Source: Lingula anatina
Taxonomy: Eukaryota; Brachiopoda; Lingulata; Lingulida; Lingulidae
Length of the DNA stretch: 40,922 nucleotides
Assembly (NCBI RefSeq): GCF_001039355.2
Contig: NW_019776042.1
Location: 26,367-67,288 of the forward strand
Direction: 5' to 3'
This document shows, one piece after another, positions 1-19,420 of the stretch (positions are counted from its first letter, which is position 1; every line of letters begins with the position of its first letter). A program made the translations under genes and the position numbers. The notes under the pieces are model-generated. The model saw nothing but the letters and a program-made list of their open reading frames with translations, had not been told where the DNA came from and did no database searches.

Positions 1-1138
1 CCCCCCCCCCCCCCCCCCCCCAAAATAAAAAAAGTTTCAAATAATCATAATCCTGGATCTGGCCCTGCAACTTATTTGATATTTCATATGCAGTGTCAAT
101 ATTTGTAGGTTAGCTGTGCACCCTGTTGCAAAGGCTGTTGGCTGTACTGGTAAGTTTTATGTTGCAACTTCCATGTATGTACCTGTACCTTGCATAACTT
201 TAATTTCTATGTTTTGTTCGCGTCTGTAATATTGCCATGGACATTATGCCTATGTAGCTGGTATCTACCAATTTTTGAAAGTTAATGATTAAACATGATT
301 ACATAAAGTTTAAGAAAAATTAAAATTAACTTTAAATTTAACATGAAGTTAGTAACCGTTTGTCTTATCTTGGTATAAGATTTATATCGGTGGGTATTTT
401 TTTACCAATTCCTGTCGGCGGACATGGAGTGCAAACCCAATAATTACCGCTGATTTTCGGAAACGTTCCTTGATGTTTTTCATTAGTGGCAGGTGTGCGG
501 AAACGTTCAGTCTACCAGATACAATTTGAAAGTAAGTAACAGCATTTTAGGAAATGTTTTGAAAGGGGCAAATACAAAATAGAGCTCTGAACCCCTTCAA
601 AACGTACATAAGTGTACAATGAACGTGTACCAGTATGTACTTCACGCATTATTGTCAGTCTTCAGCAGGTGTAACATCATAACTAGGCTTTTCAACAGTG
701 TGTGACTTAATTTGAGAAGGTGATAGGTTAGAAAAATATTTGAGAGCCCCAACATGAAGGTGGACGTACTAGCTCACTGTCATTTTACAGTTACTTACAA
801 CAGTATCTGAATATTCTAAATAGAGAGATGTGAATCAACTGTTCTGACATTCTATTTTGCATATTAATTTTAGGTGTGGGTAGTACGTCTGAGTACATTA
901 CAATAACTTTGGATAATGAAGGCATCGATTGAGGTCATGCAAACATAAAATTGATATGCAGTTGCCAAAGGTCAAATTCCCATGAATATGTGTGTGGAGA
1001 TTGACACTTCTATGTAAACACCAACTCTATTATGGCTTCATGATCACTGGAAAAACAAAACACAACATGCTTTTTCATATTTACAATATTCTGTTGTCTT
1101 TATCTTGACTTTCAGAATCCACTGTTAACTCCACCAGT
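1..1138 (+). other. 5' leader, putative UTR exon and intron of BEN gene copy 1
   Basis: The window opens with a C tract followed by sequence that recurs from about 4000 onward, so this is the upstream part of a duplicated unit. A good 5' splice site (GAAA|GTAAGT) lies at 531/532 and a 3' splice site (TTTCAG|A) at 1115/1116. Both are conserved in copy 2. The frame that joins into the main ORF meets a stop before any ATG in the first exon, so I read that exon as 5' UTR and the start as the ATG at 1139. The transcription start is not visible. Otherwise the stretch holds no gene I can support. Confidence 0.55.
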
Positions 1139-2767
1139 ATGGGAATTGACATGAGCAGACCACTTTCTTCAAACCAAGAGATATGCCAAGAGGGTCACCT
1201 GCTGATCCATATGAAGATGGATGTTATAACAAGAGATGATGGACAACAAAATTTGACTCTAAGGTGTTCTTTATGTGACAGTGTGTTAAGGATGAGTGAA
1301 GTCAGTAGATCTCCACTCCTGAATTGTCCAGTAGTAACTGCTGCAGGTCAAAGTATCCAGAAAACAAATCAAGCAGACACAAACACTTCTGAAAGAGAGT
1401 CCAGCTTTGCTGACTTTTCACAGGATTTTGTTAAAACAGATCCAGATTCAGTCTGTGATGACTGTGAAGATGATCTTGATTTAGATATGCATGTTGAAAG
1501 TTATGAAAGTTTTCAGCTCAGTAATGAGAATTGTAACAATATTGACCATTGTGCAAATGAGGAGGATGTGTTGAACTCGAAGACAATTGACAAAACCATT
1601 TCACCACTGTGCACTGATGCAATCCCAAACAGCACAGAGAAATCAAATGAAAAGGAAATCACCTCAACAGTAGATAGAGGTACAAGAAGACGAGACAGTC
1701 AGCCAAGAAATATGGAATCATTTTTAAAACGTAAAATACAGAAGAGCCCCATTTCAGTTGAGCAGATACCCAAGAAAACCCCAAAGCTACAAGCCAACAG
1801 GGGGACAATTAGTGTGTCACTGGAAAGTTCTAACCAGCTATCTGATAACAAATCAAATAAGAATTCCTCATCATCTGGTCAGCTTGCTGTTTCTGCACAA
1901 ATTAGCTCCAGTGAACGTAGGTTTAAAATTCCATCATGCAAGTTTTGCTTTGCTACCCACAGTGACTTTGGAGAAAATTTATTGTGTATCCACAAATGTC
2001 CTAAAACGGGCACTACAATTTTCATATGTTCAGTCTGTAATGAGTACTACAGCAGCTGTACCTTATTGGTTGAATGTGAAAGAAAACACAGACAGGTAAA
2101 TGCAACTTTCATCAAGGAAGAATTCAAGTGTATGGTTTGTGATAAGACATTTGTTACTTTCAGAGAAGCAAAAAGGCATGAAACTTGTCACATTCAAACT
2201 GATACTGGAGTGGCTGCTGGGGCATCCTTACTACATGAAGCAAACTCCATTTCTGGCCCTGGGAGACCTGAACCTGACTACCAGAACAGTCATATATCTA
2301 ATACTATCACATCATCCACGCCATTGATACACCACTCTCAAGTGCCACTCATGCACCAGAACAGTCATATATCTCATGCTGTCACATCATCTACAATACA
2401 CCACTCTCAAGTGCCACAGGCTTTTCAGTTTTCCCGACTGTGTATTACACAAAATGAATTAGAGGAACTTAAGAGCAAGGCACATGATTCTAAAAGTTTT
2501 TGTATAAAATTAATGTGCAAAATTTTTAGTAGTGATGAGCGGTTGCAAAATGATAGGAATGTTTTAGGAATTTCGACAGGTGGTCTCAAAAAGAAAAGTC
2601 TCTGCCCCATTCGTATACAATTCATCAAGGACTGTGTTTGGAATATGTATCCTACAGATTTTCAGAATAATCCATCCAAGATGTGGAGGGCATGTGTAGC
2701 AGCCATGAATTCGTGCAATAGAGGTTTCAGATGCATAAGGAGGAAGCAGAGTAGGATACAAAAGTGA
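1139..2767 (+). CDS. BEN-domain C2H2 zinc-finger protein, copy 1
   Basis: 542 residues in one exon; likely a nuclear DNA-binding or chromatin factor. The N-terminus has a Cys/His cluster (CQEGH near residue 16, LRCSLCDS near 42) followed by an acidic stretch (CEDDLDLDMHVE). A basic NLS-like patch (FLKRKIQKSP, then PKKTPK) lies near 194-215. Three C-x2-C finger-like units lie near 267-351; the last (CMVCDKTF...H-x3-H) is a canonical C2H2 and the first two are degenerate. Residues about 453-533 match the BEN pattern: F-x-x-x-L-x-x-x-I-F, then RIQFIKDCV, YP, W-x-x-C-x-x-A-x-N and a basic end. BEN domains bind DNA or nucleosomes and often repress transcription; the target here is unknown. Compared with copy 2 it has an internal repeat near 385-430 and stops eight codons earlier. 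Confidence 0.85.
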   Translation: MGIDMSRPLSSNQEICQEGHLLIHMKMDVITRDDGQQNLTLRCSLCDSVLRMSEVSRSPLLNCPVVTAAGQSIQKTNQADTNTSERESSFADFSQDFVKTDPDSVCDDCEDDLDLDMHVESYESFQLSNENCNNIDHCANEEDVLNSKTIDKTISPLCTDAIPNSTEKSNEKEITSTVDRGTRRRDSQPRNMESFLKRKIQKSPISVEQIPKKTPKLQANRGTISVSLESSNQLSDNKSNKNSSSSGQLAVSAQISSSERRFKIPSCKFCFATHSDFGENLLCIHKCPKTGTTIFICSVCNEYYSSCTLLVECERKHRQVNATFIKEEFKCMVCDKTFVTFREAKRHETCHIQTDTGVAAGASLLHEANSISGPGRPEPDYQNSHISNTITSSTPLIHHSQVPLMHQNSHISHAVTSSTIHHSQVPQAFQFSRLCITQNELEELKSKAHDSKSFCIKLMCKIFSSDERLQNDRNVLGISTGGLKKKSLCPIRIQFIKDCVWNMYPTDFQNNPSKMWRACVAAMNSCNRGFRCIRRKQSRIQK

Positions 2768-3008
2768 AACAGTGATGTCATTGAGTGAAAGAACATGCAT
2801 GTCTTTTTTTTTGTGTGTGTTCTGCATTTTTTTTTTTTAGTATTTGACCTTCTGTGTAAACTGATTTCATTCATGCCATCAGTTTGCTTTTCTGGCAGTG
2901 CTCTAGATTCTGTGTTCCATTTGTAATGTTATGTGGTAGTGTTGTTCCAACAAAATACATTGGAATGAATTATGTAATTCAAGTTGATGATGGAACATTA
3001 GCCTTTTT

Positions 3009-3049
3009 TGGTGGTGGTGGTAGTGGTGGTGTTGGGGGAGGGGTGAAAG
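3009..3049. repeat. G-rich GGT/GGGG low-complexity tract
   Basis: Runs of GGTGGT that become GGGGGAGGGG on the plus strand. The stretch could form a G-quadruplex in DNA or in an extended 3' UTR, but this is only base composition. Confidence 0.6.
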
Positions 3050-3204
3050 TTGTTATTTTTAGATAGATCTCTAGCTGGCACCTGCACAACTATGAGCACT
3101 GTTTTTGTTATAAGGTCTATTTAATCATGACGTTATCAAACAGACAATATATTTAAGCACTCCAAGTTGGTGTTAGTGCCTTAATTTGACAATCTTTTTG
3201 CAGT

Positions 3205-3210
3205 AATAAA
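3205..3210 (+). terminator. Candidate poly(A) signal, BEN copy 1
   Basis: A canonical AATAAA on the plus strand, about 440 bases after the copy 1 stop codon. No cleavage-site evidence is available. Confidence 0.4.
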
Positions 3211-3722
3211 CGTGTACTACTTCAGCCAAAACTGTATATTACTAAGACTTCAACTTTGCATTAAAATCGTGTCGTCAGAAAGCAGGGTATAATTCAAAAG
3301 CAGAAAACAATCTGATCTGTACTTTTGAGTCAGTGCTCCTAAAACCATGAACGATGTACTTAATTTGAAGTTTAGGGAGTAAAATATCTTGAGGAATATA
3401 ACTGTTGGAGTAAAAATGGATACTGAATTTTCTAGCTACTAAATATTATTACTGATCACCTTTTAGTGACATATTAGTAAACTTTTGAAGAAAAGATAAT
3501 TCAAAGCAATGACACATTGTCATGAGAAAATTTGTCACAATTTCCTTGGCCTGCGACCCCATTCTTCATGTATTTTGTTCAACTTGAGTATGTATATTTC
3601 ACTATTTTCTTCCTATCATATAAAAAAAAATTCATTATTTAAATGGTTACACCCCACACACGCACACTCACTCACTTAAAATTTTCAACCATTACACCTG
3701 GACTTACCTTCTGGGTCATCAC

Positions 3723-3789
3723 AGTGGGGGGTGTGTGTGTGGTGGGGGGGGGGGGGGGTCAGGGGGATCCTGCCACCCCCACCCCCGCC
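3723..3789. repeat. G tract and C-rich tract
   Basis: A GGGGTGTGTGTG motif and a long G run are followed closely by CCACCCCCACCCCCGCCC, so the two strands' homopolymer tracts could pair. It lies in the spacer just before copy 2 of the duplicated unit. Confidence 0.6.
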
Positions 3790-3999
3790 CTTTGGTTTCT
3801 GAAAAACAAATCACACTAATATTCGGCCCTCTTGACATTAGGATTCTGACTAGCTGATTCTTTGTTCTAAACCGTAGCAAATGGCACCGTTTGTCCTCCA
3901 ACAGACGAAAATTTTTCAGGGGCCCTTTATTCAGTGGGCTCCAAACCCCATCCCAAGGGGCCTGAGGGTCAGCTTCGTATTAGAGGCCTGTCATCCTCC

Positions 4000-5242
4000 C
4001 CCCCCCCCCTCCCCATTAAAAAAAGTTTCAAATAATCCTGCATCCGGCCCTGCAACTTATTTGATATTTCATGTGCAGTGTCAATATTTGTAAGCTATCT
4101 GTGCATCCTGTTGCAAAGGCTGTTAGCTCTACTGGTAAGTTTTTAAGTTGCAACTTCCATGTACCTGTAAATCATCTTAAGTTTGAACACCTTGTATAAC
4201 TTTAATTTCTATGTTTTGTTTGCATATGTAATATTTCCATGGACATGATGCCTATGTAGCTGGTAACTACCATTTCTTGAAAACTGATGATTAAACACGA
4301 TTACATAAAGTTTAAGAAAAATTAAATTAAAATTAACTTTAAATTAAACATGAAGTTAGTAACCATTTGTCTTATCTTGGTATAAGATTTGTATCAGTGG
4401 GTATTTTTTTTTATCAATTCATGTCGGCGGACATGGAGTGCAAACCAAATAATTACCGCTGCTGTTCGAAAATGTTCCTTGAAGTATTTCATTAGTGACA
4501 GGCGTGCGGAAACGATCAGTCTACCAGATACAATTTGAAAGTAAGTATCAGCATTTTAGCAAATGTTTTACAAAATAGATCTCTGAACCCCTCCAAAACG
4601 TACATGAAGTGTACAATGAACGTGTACTTGTATGTACATGTACTTCACGCATTATTGCCAGTCTTCAGCAGGTGTATATTTTGGTAGCTTATCTGTCCTC
4701 TACAACATAAATAGTTGACGAACAGATAAAATTTACCTTATTCATAATGCTGTCAACATCATAACTATTAGGCTTTCAACAGTGTGTAACCTAATTTTAG
4801 AAGCTGAGAAGTTAGAAAAATATTTGAGAACACCAGCAGGAAAGTGGACGTACTACATGTACCTGTAGCTCACTGTCATTTTACAGTTACTTAAAACATT
4901 ATCTGAATATTCTAAACAGAGAGATATGAATCAACTGTTCTGACAGTCATCTTTGCATATTAGTTTTAGATGTGGATAGTACGTCTGAGTACATTACAGT
5001 ACAGTAACTTTGGATAATGAAGGCATTGATTGAAGTCATGCAAGCATAAAATTGATATGCAATTGTCACAGGTCAAATCTCCATGAATATATGTGTGGAG
5101 AGCTGGAGACTGACACTTCTATGTAAACACCAAGTCGATTATGGCTTCATGATCACTGGAATAACAAAACACAACATGCCTTTTCATATTTACAATATTC
5201 TGTTGTCTTTATCCGTCAGAATCCACTGTTAACTCTACCAGT
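4000..5242 (+). other. 5' leader, putative UTR exon and intron of BEN gene copy 2
   Basis: The counterpart of 1-1138. A C-rich tract at about 3997-4012 marks the left edge, matching the C tract at position 1. The 5' splice site is at 4540/4541 (GAAA|GTAAGT) and the 3' splice site at 5219/5220 (CCGTCAG|A). The intron carries about 80 extra bases near 4671-4750 that copy 1 lacks. No coding exon is recognised upstream of the ATG at 5243. Confidence 0.55.
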
Positions 5243-6826
5243 ATGGGAATTGATGTGAGCAGACCAGCTTCTTCAAGCCAACAGATATGCCAAGAGGGAC
5301 ACCTGCTGATCCATATGAAGATGGATGTTATAACAAAAGAGGATGGACAACAGACTTTGACTTTAAGGTGTTCTGTATGTGACAGTGTGTTAAGGATGAG
5401 TGAAGTCAGTAGATCTCCACTCCTGAATTGTCCAGTAGTAATTGCTGCAGGTCAAACTTTGGTAGATAGCCAGAAAACAAATCAAACAGACACAAGAGAG
5501 TCCAGCTTTGCTGACTTTTCACAGGATTTTGTTAAGACAGATACAGATTCATTCAGTAGACACTGTGAAGATGATCTTGATTTAGATATGCATGTTGAGT
5601 GCTATGAAAGTTTTCAGTCCAGTAATGAGAACTGTACCAATCTTGTTAAATATGACCATTTTGCAAGTGAGGAAGAAATGTTGTATTCAAAGACAATTGA
5701 CAAAGGCATTACTCATCAGTGCACTGATGCAATGCCAAATAGCACAGAGAAAACAAATGAAAAAGAAATCACCTCAACAGTCGATAGACAAGGCAGTCAT
5801 TCAAGAAATATGGAATCCTTTTTAAAACGTAAAATATCAAAGAGCCCCAATTCAGTTGAGCAGAAACCCAAGAAAACCCCAAAGCTACAAGCCAACAGGG
5901 AAACAATTAGTATGTCACTGGAAAGTTTTAACCAGCAATTTGACAATGATTCAAATAAGAATTGCACATCTTCTGGTCAGCTTACTGTTTCTGCACAAAT
6001 TAGCTCCAGTAAAGAAAGATTTAAAATTCCATCATGCAAGTTTTGCTTTGCTACACACAGTGAATTTGGACAAAGTTTAGTGTGTGGCCACGAATGTTCT
6101 AAAACGGGTACTACAATTTTCATATGTTCAGTCTGTAATGAGTACTACAGCAGCTGTAGTGTAGTGATTGAATGTGAAAGAAAACACAGACAGATAAATG
6201 CAACTTCCAGCAAAGAAGAATTCAAGTGTATAGTTTGTGATAAGACATTTGCTGATTTTGGAGAGACAAAGCGGCATGAAACTTGTCACATTCAAACTGA
6301 TACTGGAGTGGCTGCTGGGGCATCCTTACTACATGGAGCAAACTCCATTTCTGGCCCTGGGAGACCTGAAGCTGAAGACCAGAACAGTCATATATCTAAT
6401 GCTATCTCATCCTCCACACCATTGATACACAACTCTCAAATGCCACTCATGCCACATGCTGTGCAATTTTCCCCATTAGGTATCACTCGACATGAATTAG
6501 AGCAAATTAAATACAAGTCACCCGATGCTAAAGGCTTTTGTGTAAAAATAATGTGTAAAATATTTAGTAGAGCTGAGCGGTTGCAAGATGATAAAAATGT
6601 TTTAGGAATGGAAAATATTGCAGTTAAAAGAACAGCTTTCTGCCCCATTCGTATACAATTCATTAAGGACTGTGTTCAAAATATGTATCCCACAGATTTT
6701 CAGAATAATCCACAAAAGATGTGGAGTAGGTGTGTAACAGCTATGAATAAGGCCAATAGAAATCTCAGAAGTTGGAACAAGAAGCAGCCTAAAATACAAA
6801 AGTTAAGTAGTGATAGTGCTGAGTGA
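5243..6826 (+). CDS. BEN-domain C2H2 zinc-finger protein, copy 2
   Basis: 527 residues in one exon, the paralogue of the gene at 1139. The architecture is the same: N-terminal CQEGH and LRCSVCDS motifs, acidic region, basic patch (FLKRKISKSP, then PKKTPK near 192-213), C-x2-C finger units near 264-349 ending in a canonical C2H2, and a BEN domain near 430-512 (FCVKIMCKIFS, RIQFIKDCV, MYPTDF, W-x-x-C-x-x-AMN). It lacks the extra internal repeat of copy 1 and keeps an eight-residue C-terminal tail (LSSDSAE end) lost from copy 1. Both copies have uninterrupted frames with key Cys, His and BEN residues intact, so both look functional. A nuclear role in transcription or chromatin is inferred from the domains. 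Confidence 0.85.
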   Translation: MGIDVSRPASSSQQICQEGHLLIHMKMDVITKEDGQQTLTLRCSVCDSVLRMSEVSRSPLLNCPVVIAAGQTLVDSQKTNQTDTRESSFADFSQDFVKTDTDSFSRHCEDDLDLDMHVECYESFQSSNENCTNLVKYDHFASEEEMLYSKTIDKGITHQCTDAMPNSTEKTNEKEITSTVDRQGSHSRNMESFLKRKISKSPNSVEQKPKKTPKLQANRETISMSLESFNQQFDNDSNKNCTSSGQLTVSAQISSSKERFKIPSCKFCFATHSEFGQSLVCGHECSKTGTTIFICSVCNEYYSSCSVVIECERKHRQINATSSKEEFKCIVCDKTFADFGETKRHETCHIQTDTGVAAGASLLHGANSISGPGRPEAEDQNSHISNAISSSTPLIHNSQMPLMPHAVQFSPLGITRHELEQIKYKSPDAKGFCVKIMCKIFSRAERLQDDKNVLGMENIAVKRTAFCPIRIQFIKDCVQNMYPTDFQNNPQKMWSRCVTAMNKANRNLRSWNKKQPKIQKLSSDSAE

Positions 6827-7460
6827 AGGAACATGCATGTGTTTTAAGTGTATAATTATGCAGTGTTTTTAGTGTAACTACATGTATATGATTTCCTTAA
6901 AATAGACAACAGTAGTTCTACACTCTTGTTTATAAGATTTTATTTTGTATCTAAGTGGCTTCTTAAACTCTGATTTTATCTTATACTCTGTGTCATTTAT
7001 AGCCAAATGAAGGTCACCAAATGCTGAAGACAAAGCATTGTCTCATTATCGTATAAAATGTCATTATCTTAGGCATTGCTTTCAAAAGAAAAATGCATTT
7101 TGTGTTTGCAATTTATCAGAATCTGTAAATGAAGACGGTTGTTATAAATGTAGATCGAAATTCATAACTGAAGATGACTATTGGAATACTGTTCTACATT
7201 TAAGCTAATATCTGGTTGTTTGTGCAATCTTAGCAGGCTATCTATGTCTCTCAGTGGAATTTTTTAAATTAAAAAAAAATTTTAAATTATACTCTATATT
7301 TCCAGGTTATAAAATGTGTTTTCCATAAAAGTTGAAACTGGCACTTAATGTGAAATAAAAAAGATCATACACTGAACTTTGTTACTTGCATTTGTGAGTT
7401 ACTGAAATGGAATTCATGCAGAGTATAGTGAGCAATATTTTCTATCAAAATAAATTTATT
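6827..7460 (+). other. 3' UTR of BEN copy 2
   Basis: AT-rich sequence after the copy 2 stop codon without further coding signal. Plus-strand AATAAA hexamers at 7354-7359 and 7449-7454 are candidate ends. The region abuts the 3' end of WDR27 on the other strand. Confidence 0.55.
7449..7460. terminator. Palindromic poly(A) signal AATAAATTTATT
   Basis: This 12-base perfect palindrome reads AATAAA on both strands. On the plus strand it follows BEN copy 2; on the minus strand it follows WDR27. One element could therefore specify the 3' ends of both convergent genes. Another plus-strand AATAAA lies at 7354-7359. Use of either site is untested. Confidence 0.5.
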
Positions 7461-8090
7461 AACCAGCACAAAAAATGTTCATATCGAGCTGTTTCAGATG
7501 AGATACACAATAATAACAATAATCTTTACTAGCTCTTACACTTTTATCTACAAAAGTTATGACCAAACAGTTACGAAAGTGGAATTACTAATGATTTAAG
7601 TAAATAAAATAGAGATGGTGAATTTTCCTCTTCTTTAACAACATATGAAGATAGATTCACATTTTTACCAGCCATAAGTTTGCATTTAAAATACACCTTA
7701 TAAATGCAAAATCCACAGAGGTGAATTTTCCTATCACAGTAATCCTTAAAATAGAATATACAATATTGCACGTTTCTGGACCACACAGCGTATTAAAATG
7801 CAGCAAGCAGATATCTATGCATAGCTGTATTGAGGATCAATAAAAGTCAGAGGCTAAAGCTGATTGCAATTTTTAGTTATCAGTTTCATCTGTAAGACCG
7901 CATTCAGATTCACACATTGTACTAGCTGGGTTGGTAAAACTCCACAAAGGATTCTTGCCACATTGCGATTAGCTTATTCATCACACAATAGTAAATTACA
8001 CCATGGCTGCTCGAGGTTTGTCAGACAATTAGGCTGATTCCACTGATTGAACTTAGAAGGAAATACTCGGCAAAGTTGGATTGACCCAGC

Positions 8091-8113
8091 TAGCATGATG
8101 TGCGAATCTAAAT
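8091..8113. repeat. Extra direct copy of a 23-bp palindrome segment
   Basis: The 23 bases here (TAGCATGATGTGCGAATCTA then AAT) also occur at 8178-8200 in the right arm and, inverted, at 8137-8159 in the left arm. It directly abuts the palindrome and may record how the palindrome formed. Confidence 0.85.
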
Positions 8114-8224
8114 ACAGCTTAAGAGTCTTAGAATGCATTTAGATTCGCACATCATGCTAATCTAAATGCATTTAGATTAGCATGATGTGCGAATCTAAAT
8201 GCATTCTAAGACTCTTAAGCTGTA
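8113..8224. repeat. Perfect 112-bp palindrome
   Basis: The two 56-base arms are exact reverse complements with no spacer; the centre is the TGCA at 8167-8170. I compared the arms base by base and found no mismatch. In DNA it could extrude as a cruciform. In a WDR27 transcript it would fold into a perfect 56-bp RNA hairpin. It has no coding potential and no obvious target duplication. Confidence 0.95.
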
Positions 8225-8388
8225 GGTTTTAGAAATTGGTCTCACACTGCACAACAGGAGCCCACATCTTGTGCTGGAGCTCCTATCATTATACACCTGT
8301 CTGGTTGCTCTCCAGAATGCAATGCCAGCCATGTCCAGATTTCTAAGGTTATTTGTGCCATATCCACATACTAACAGAGGAGGAAACA

Positions 8389-18552
<10,164 letters not shown>

Positions 18553-18676
18553 GGTTCCCTTGTATTTTATTGAATTTTTTTCATATTCATAAACTGGAAA
18601 AATTACGATACAAAGTTGATCCTGATCCTGTACGAATTTGAATATGCAAGATTTTTACTTCTAGTGTAAAAACATA

Positions 18677-18810
18677 ACCCTGTGCTTCAGAGATAACTTG
18701 AAACAAACCTTTACACTATAGCATATATACCCTTGCCGTTTCAAGTTACAGTACTTGAAACGGAGTGGCAGTGGGAATGGCACACGCAAGTTATCTCTGA
18801 AGCTCAGGGT
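18677..18810. repeat. Inverted-repeat element in WDR27 intron 1
   Basis: Outer arms 18677-18700 and 18787-18810 (ACCCTGTGCTTCAGAGATAA and onward) match at 23 of 24 bases. Inside is a second hairpin, CCGTTTCAAGT / ACTTGAAACGG with a 6-base loop. Just inside the right arm are 17 bases (18772-18788) identical to 18511-18527 of the WDR27 coding exon. It may be a small foldback element. Confidence 0.75.
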
Positions 18811-19342
18811 GAAAGACACCGGAAAGGAAATCATGACGTATATAGTACAAATTTAAAAACATAAAATCATGAATGGGAGAGCTGACGCATGGGTTTTTGT
18901 GCTACTACTACACTGTAGTAAGGGCCATATACCAGGACATGTACCGATACAACGGTAGAGGGGACCGATATGTTGATCCAATTTGGACCGAATTCTGCTT
19001 CACCAGGGATGCAATAAATTGGCACATTTTGCAAGCAGCTGGATCATCGCCAGTGTATGTGCAACCTTTCTTTTAATATTAATATTTTTAATATATTTTC
19101 CAAAAACGTGTATAAAATAACAGTAGCGCTAATTCGACTGAGAGGAAATCTGGGATTTAAAAGTGTTGCAGCCATGAATATGCTACTGAAGAAAGACACG
19201 CTTACGAGTGTACGGAGCAGTAAAATGGCAAATCTGGTACAACTATTACTACAGAAACATAAGATGTCTACATTTACTTAAAAGTCAGTAGAATCCACGC
19301 TGACTAAAACACGTGAGACAGAAATGAATTAAAATTGTTTAC

Positions 19343-19420
19343 CTTAGACACCAGTCGTCCATCTCGCGCGGTTTGAACAAAAAACCAATAGGTGGCAGCA
19401 CGATTCAACAGAAGCACCAC
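19343..19420 (-). promoter_or_regulatory. WDR27: WDR27 5' UTR exon and probable promoter region
   Basis: A strong donor (CTAAG|GTAAAC) at 19343/19342 and a small CG-rich patch (CTCGCGCGG) mark a probable first noncoding exon. The upstream limit is a guess. It carries an upstream ATG at 19362 (see findings). No TATA box is evident. Confidence 0.5.

Larger units (their letters stand above)
2768..3999 (+). other. 3' UTR of copy 1 and spacer between the duplicated genes
   Basis: This stretch follows the copy 1 stop codon. It has an AATAAA at 3205-3210 that could end the transcript. The rest is AT-rich spacer with T, G and C tracts. No further coding exon is recognisable; short open frames here are low complexity. 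Confidence 0.6.
1..6850. repeat. Tandem segmental duplication, unit about 4.0-4.1 kb
   Basis: Sequence from 1 to about 2815 recurs from about 4000 to about 6850 in the same orientation. Upstream marker words (for example GCAACTTATTTGATATTTCAT at both 68 and 4052), the 5' intron and the whole large exon are shared. The start codons are 4104 bp apart. Homology fades shortly after the stop codons, at the shared word GAACATGCATGT. Divergence in noncoding DNA and several indels show the duplication is not an assembly copy. Copy 1 may begin upstream of the window. Confidence 0.9.
7461..8388 (-). other. Presumed 3' UTR of WDR27
   Basis: The region between the WDR27 stop codon and the nearest strong minus-strand AATAAA. 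It contains the 112-bp palindrome at 8113-8224 and otherwise AT-rich noncoding sequence. The true 3' end is unknown and could lie before the palindrome. Confidence 0.5.

Noticed and set aside
532-1115. Coding upstream exon for the BEN genes
   Set aside because: The frame is open across the acceptor, but the putative upstream exon has a stop and no ATG in the joining frame, so the first ATG in the large exon is the better start.
1758-2327. Secondary plus-strand frames within BEN copy 1 and copy 2
   Set aside because: They overlap the long, domain-bearing frame and show no domain of their own.
18873-19281. Two plus-strand frames of 67 and 74 codons upstream of WDR27
   Set aside because: No recognised domain, AT-rich, and located in the WDR27 first intron on the opposite strand.
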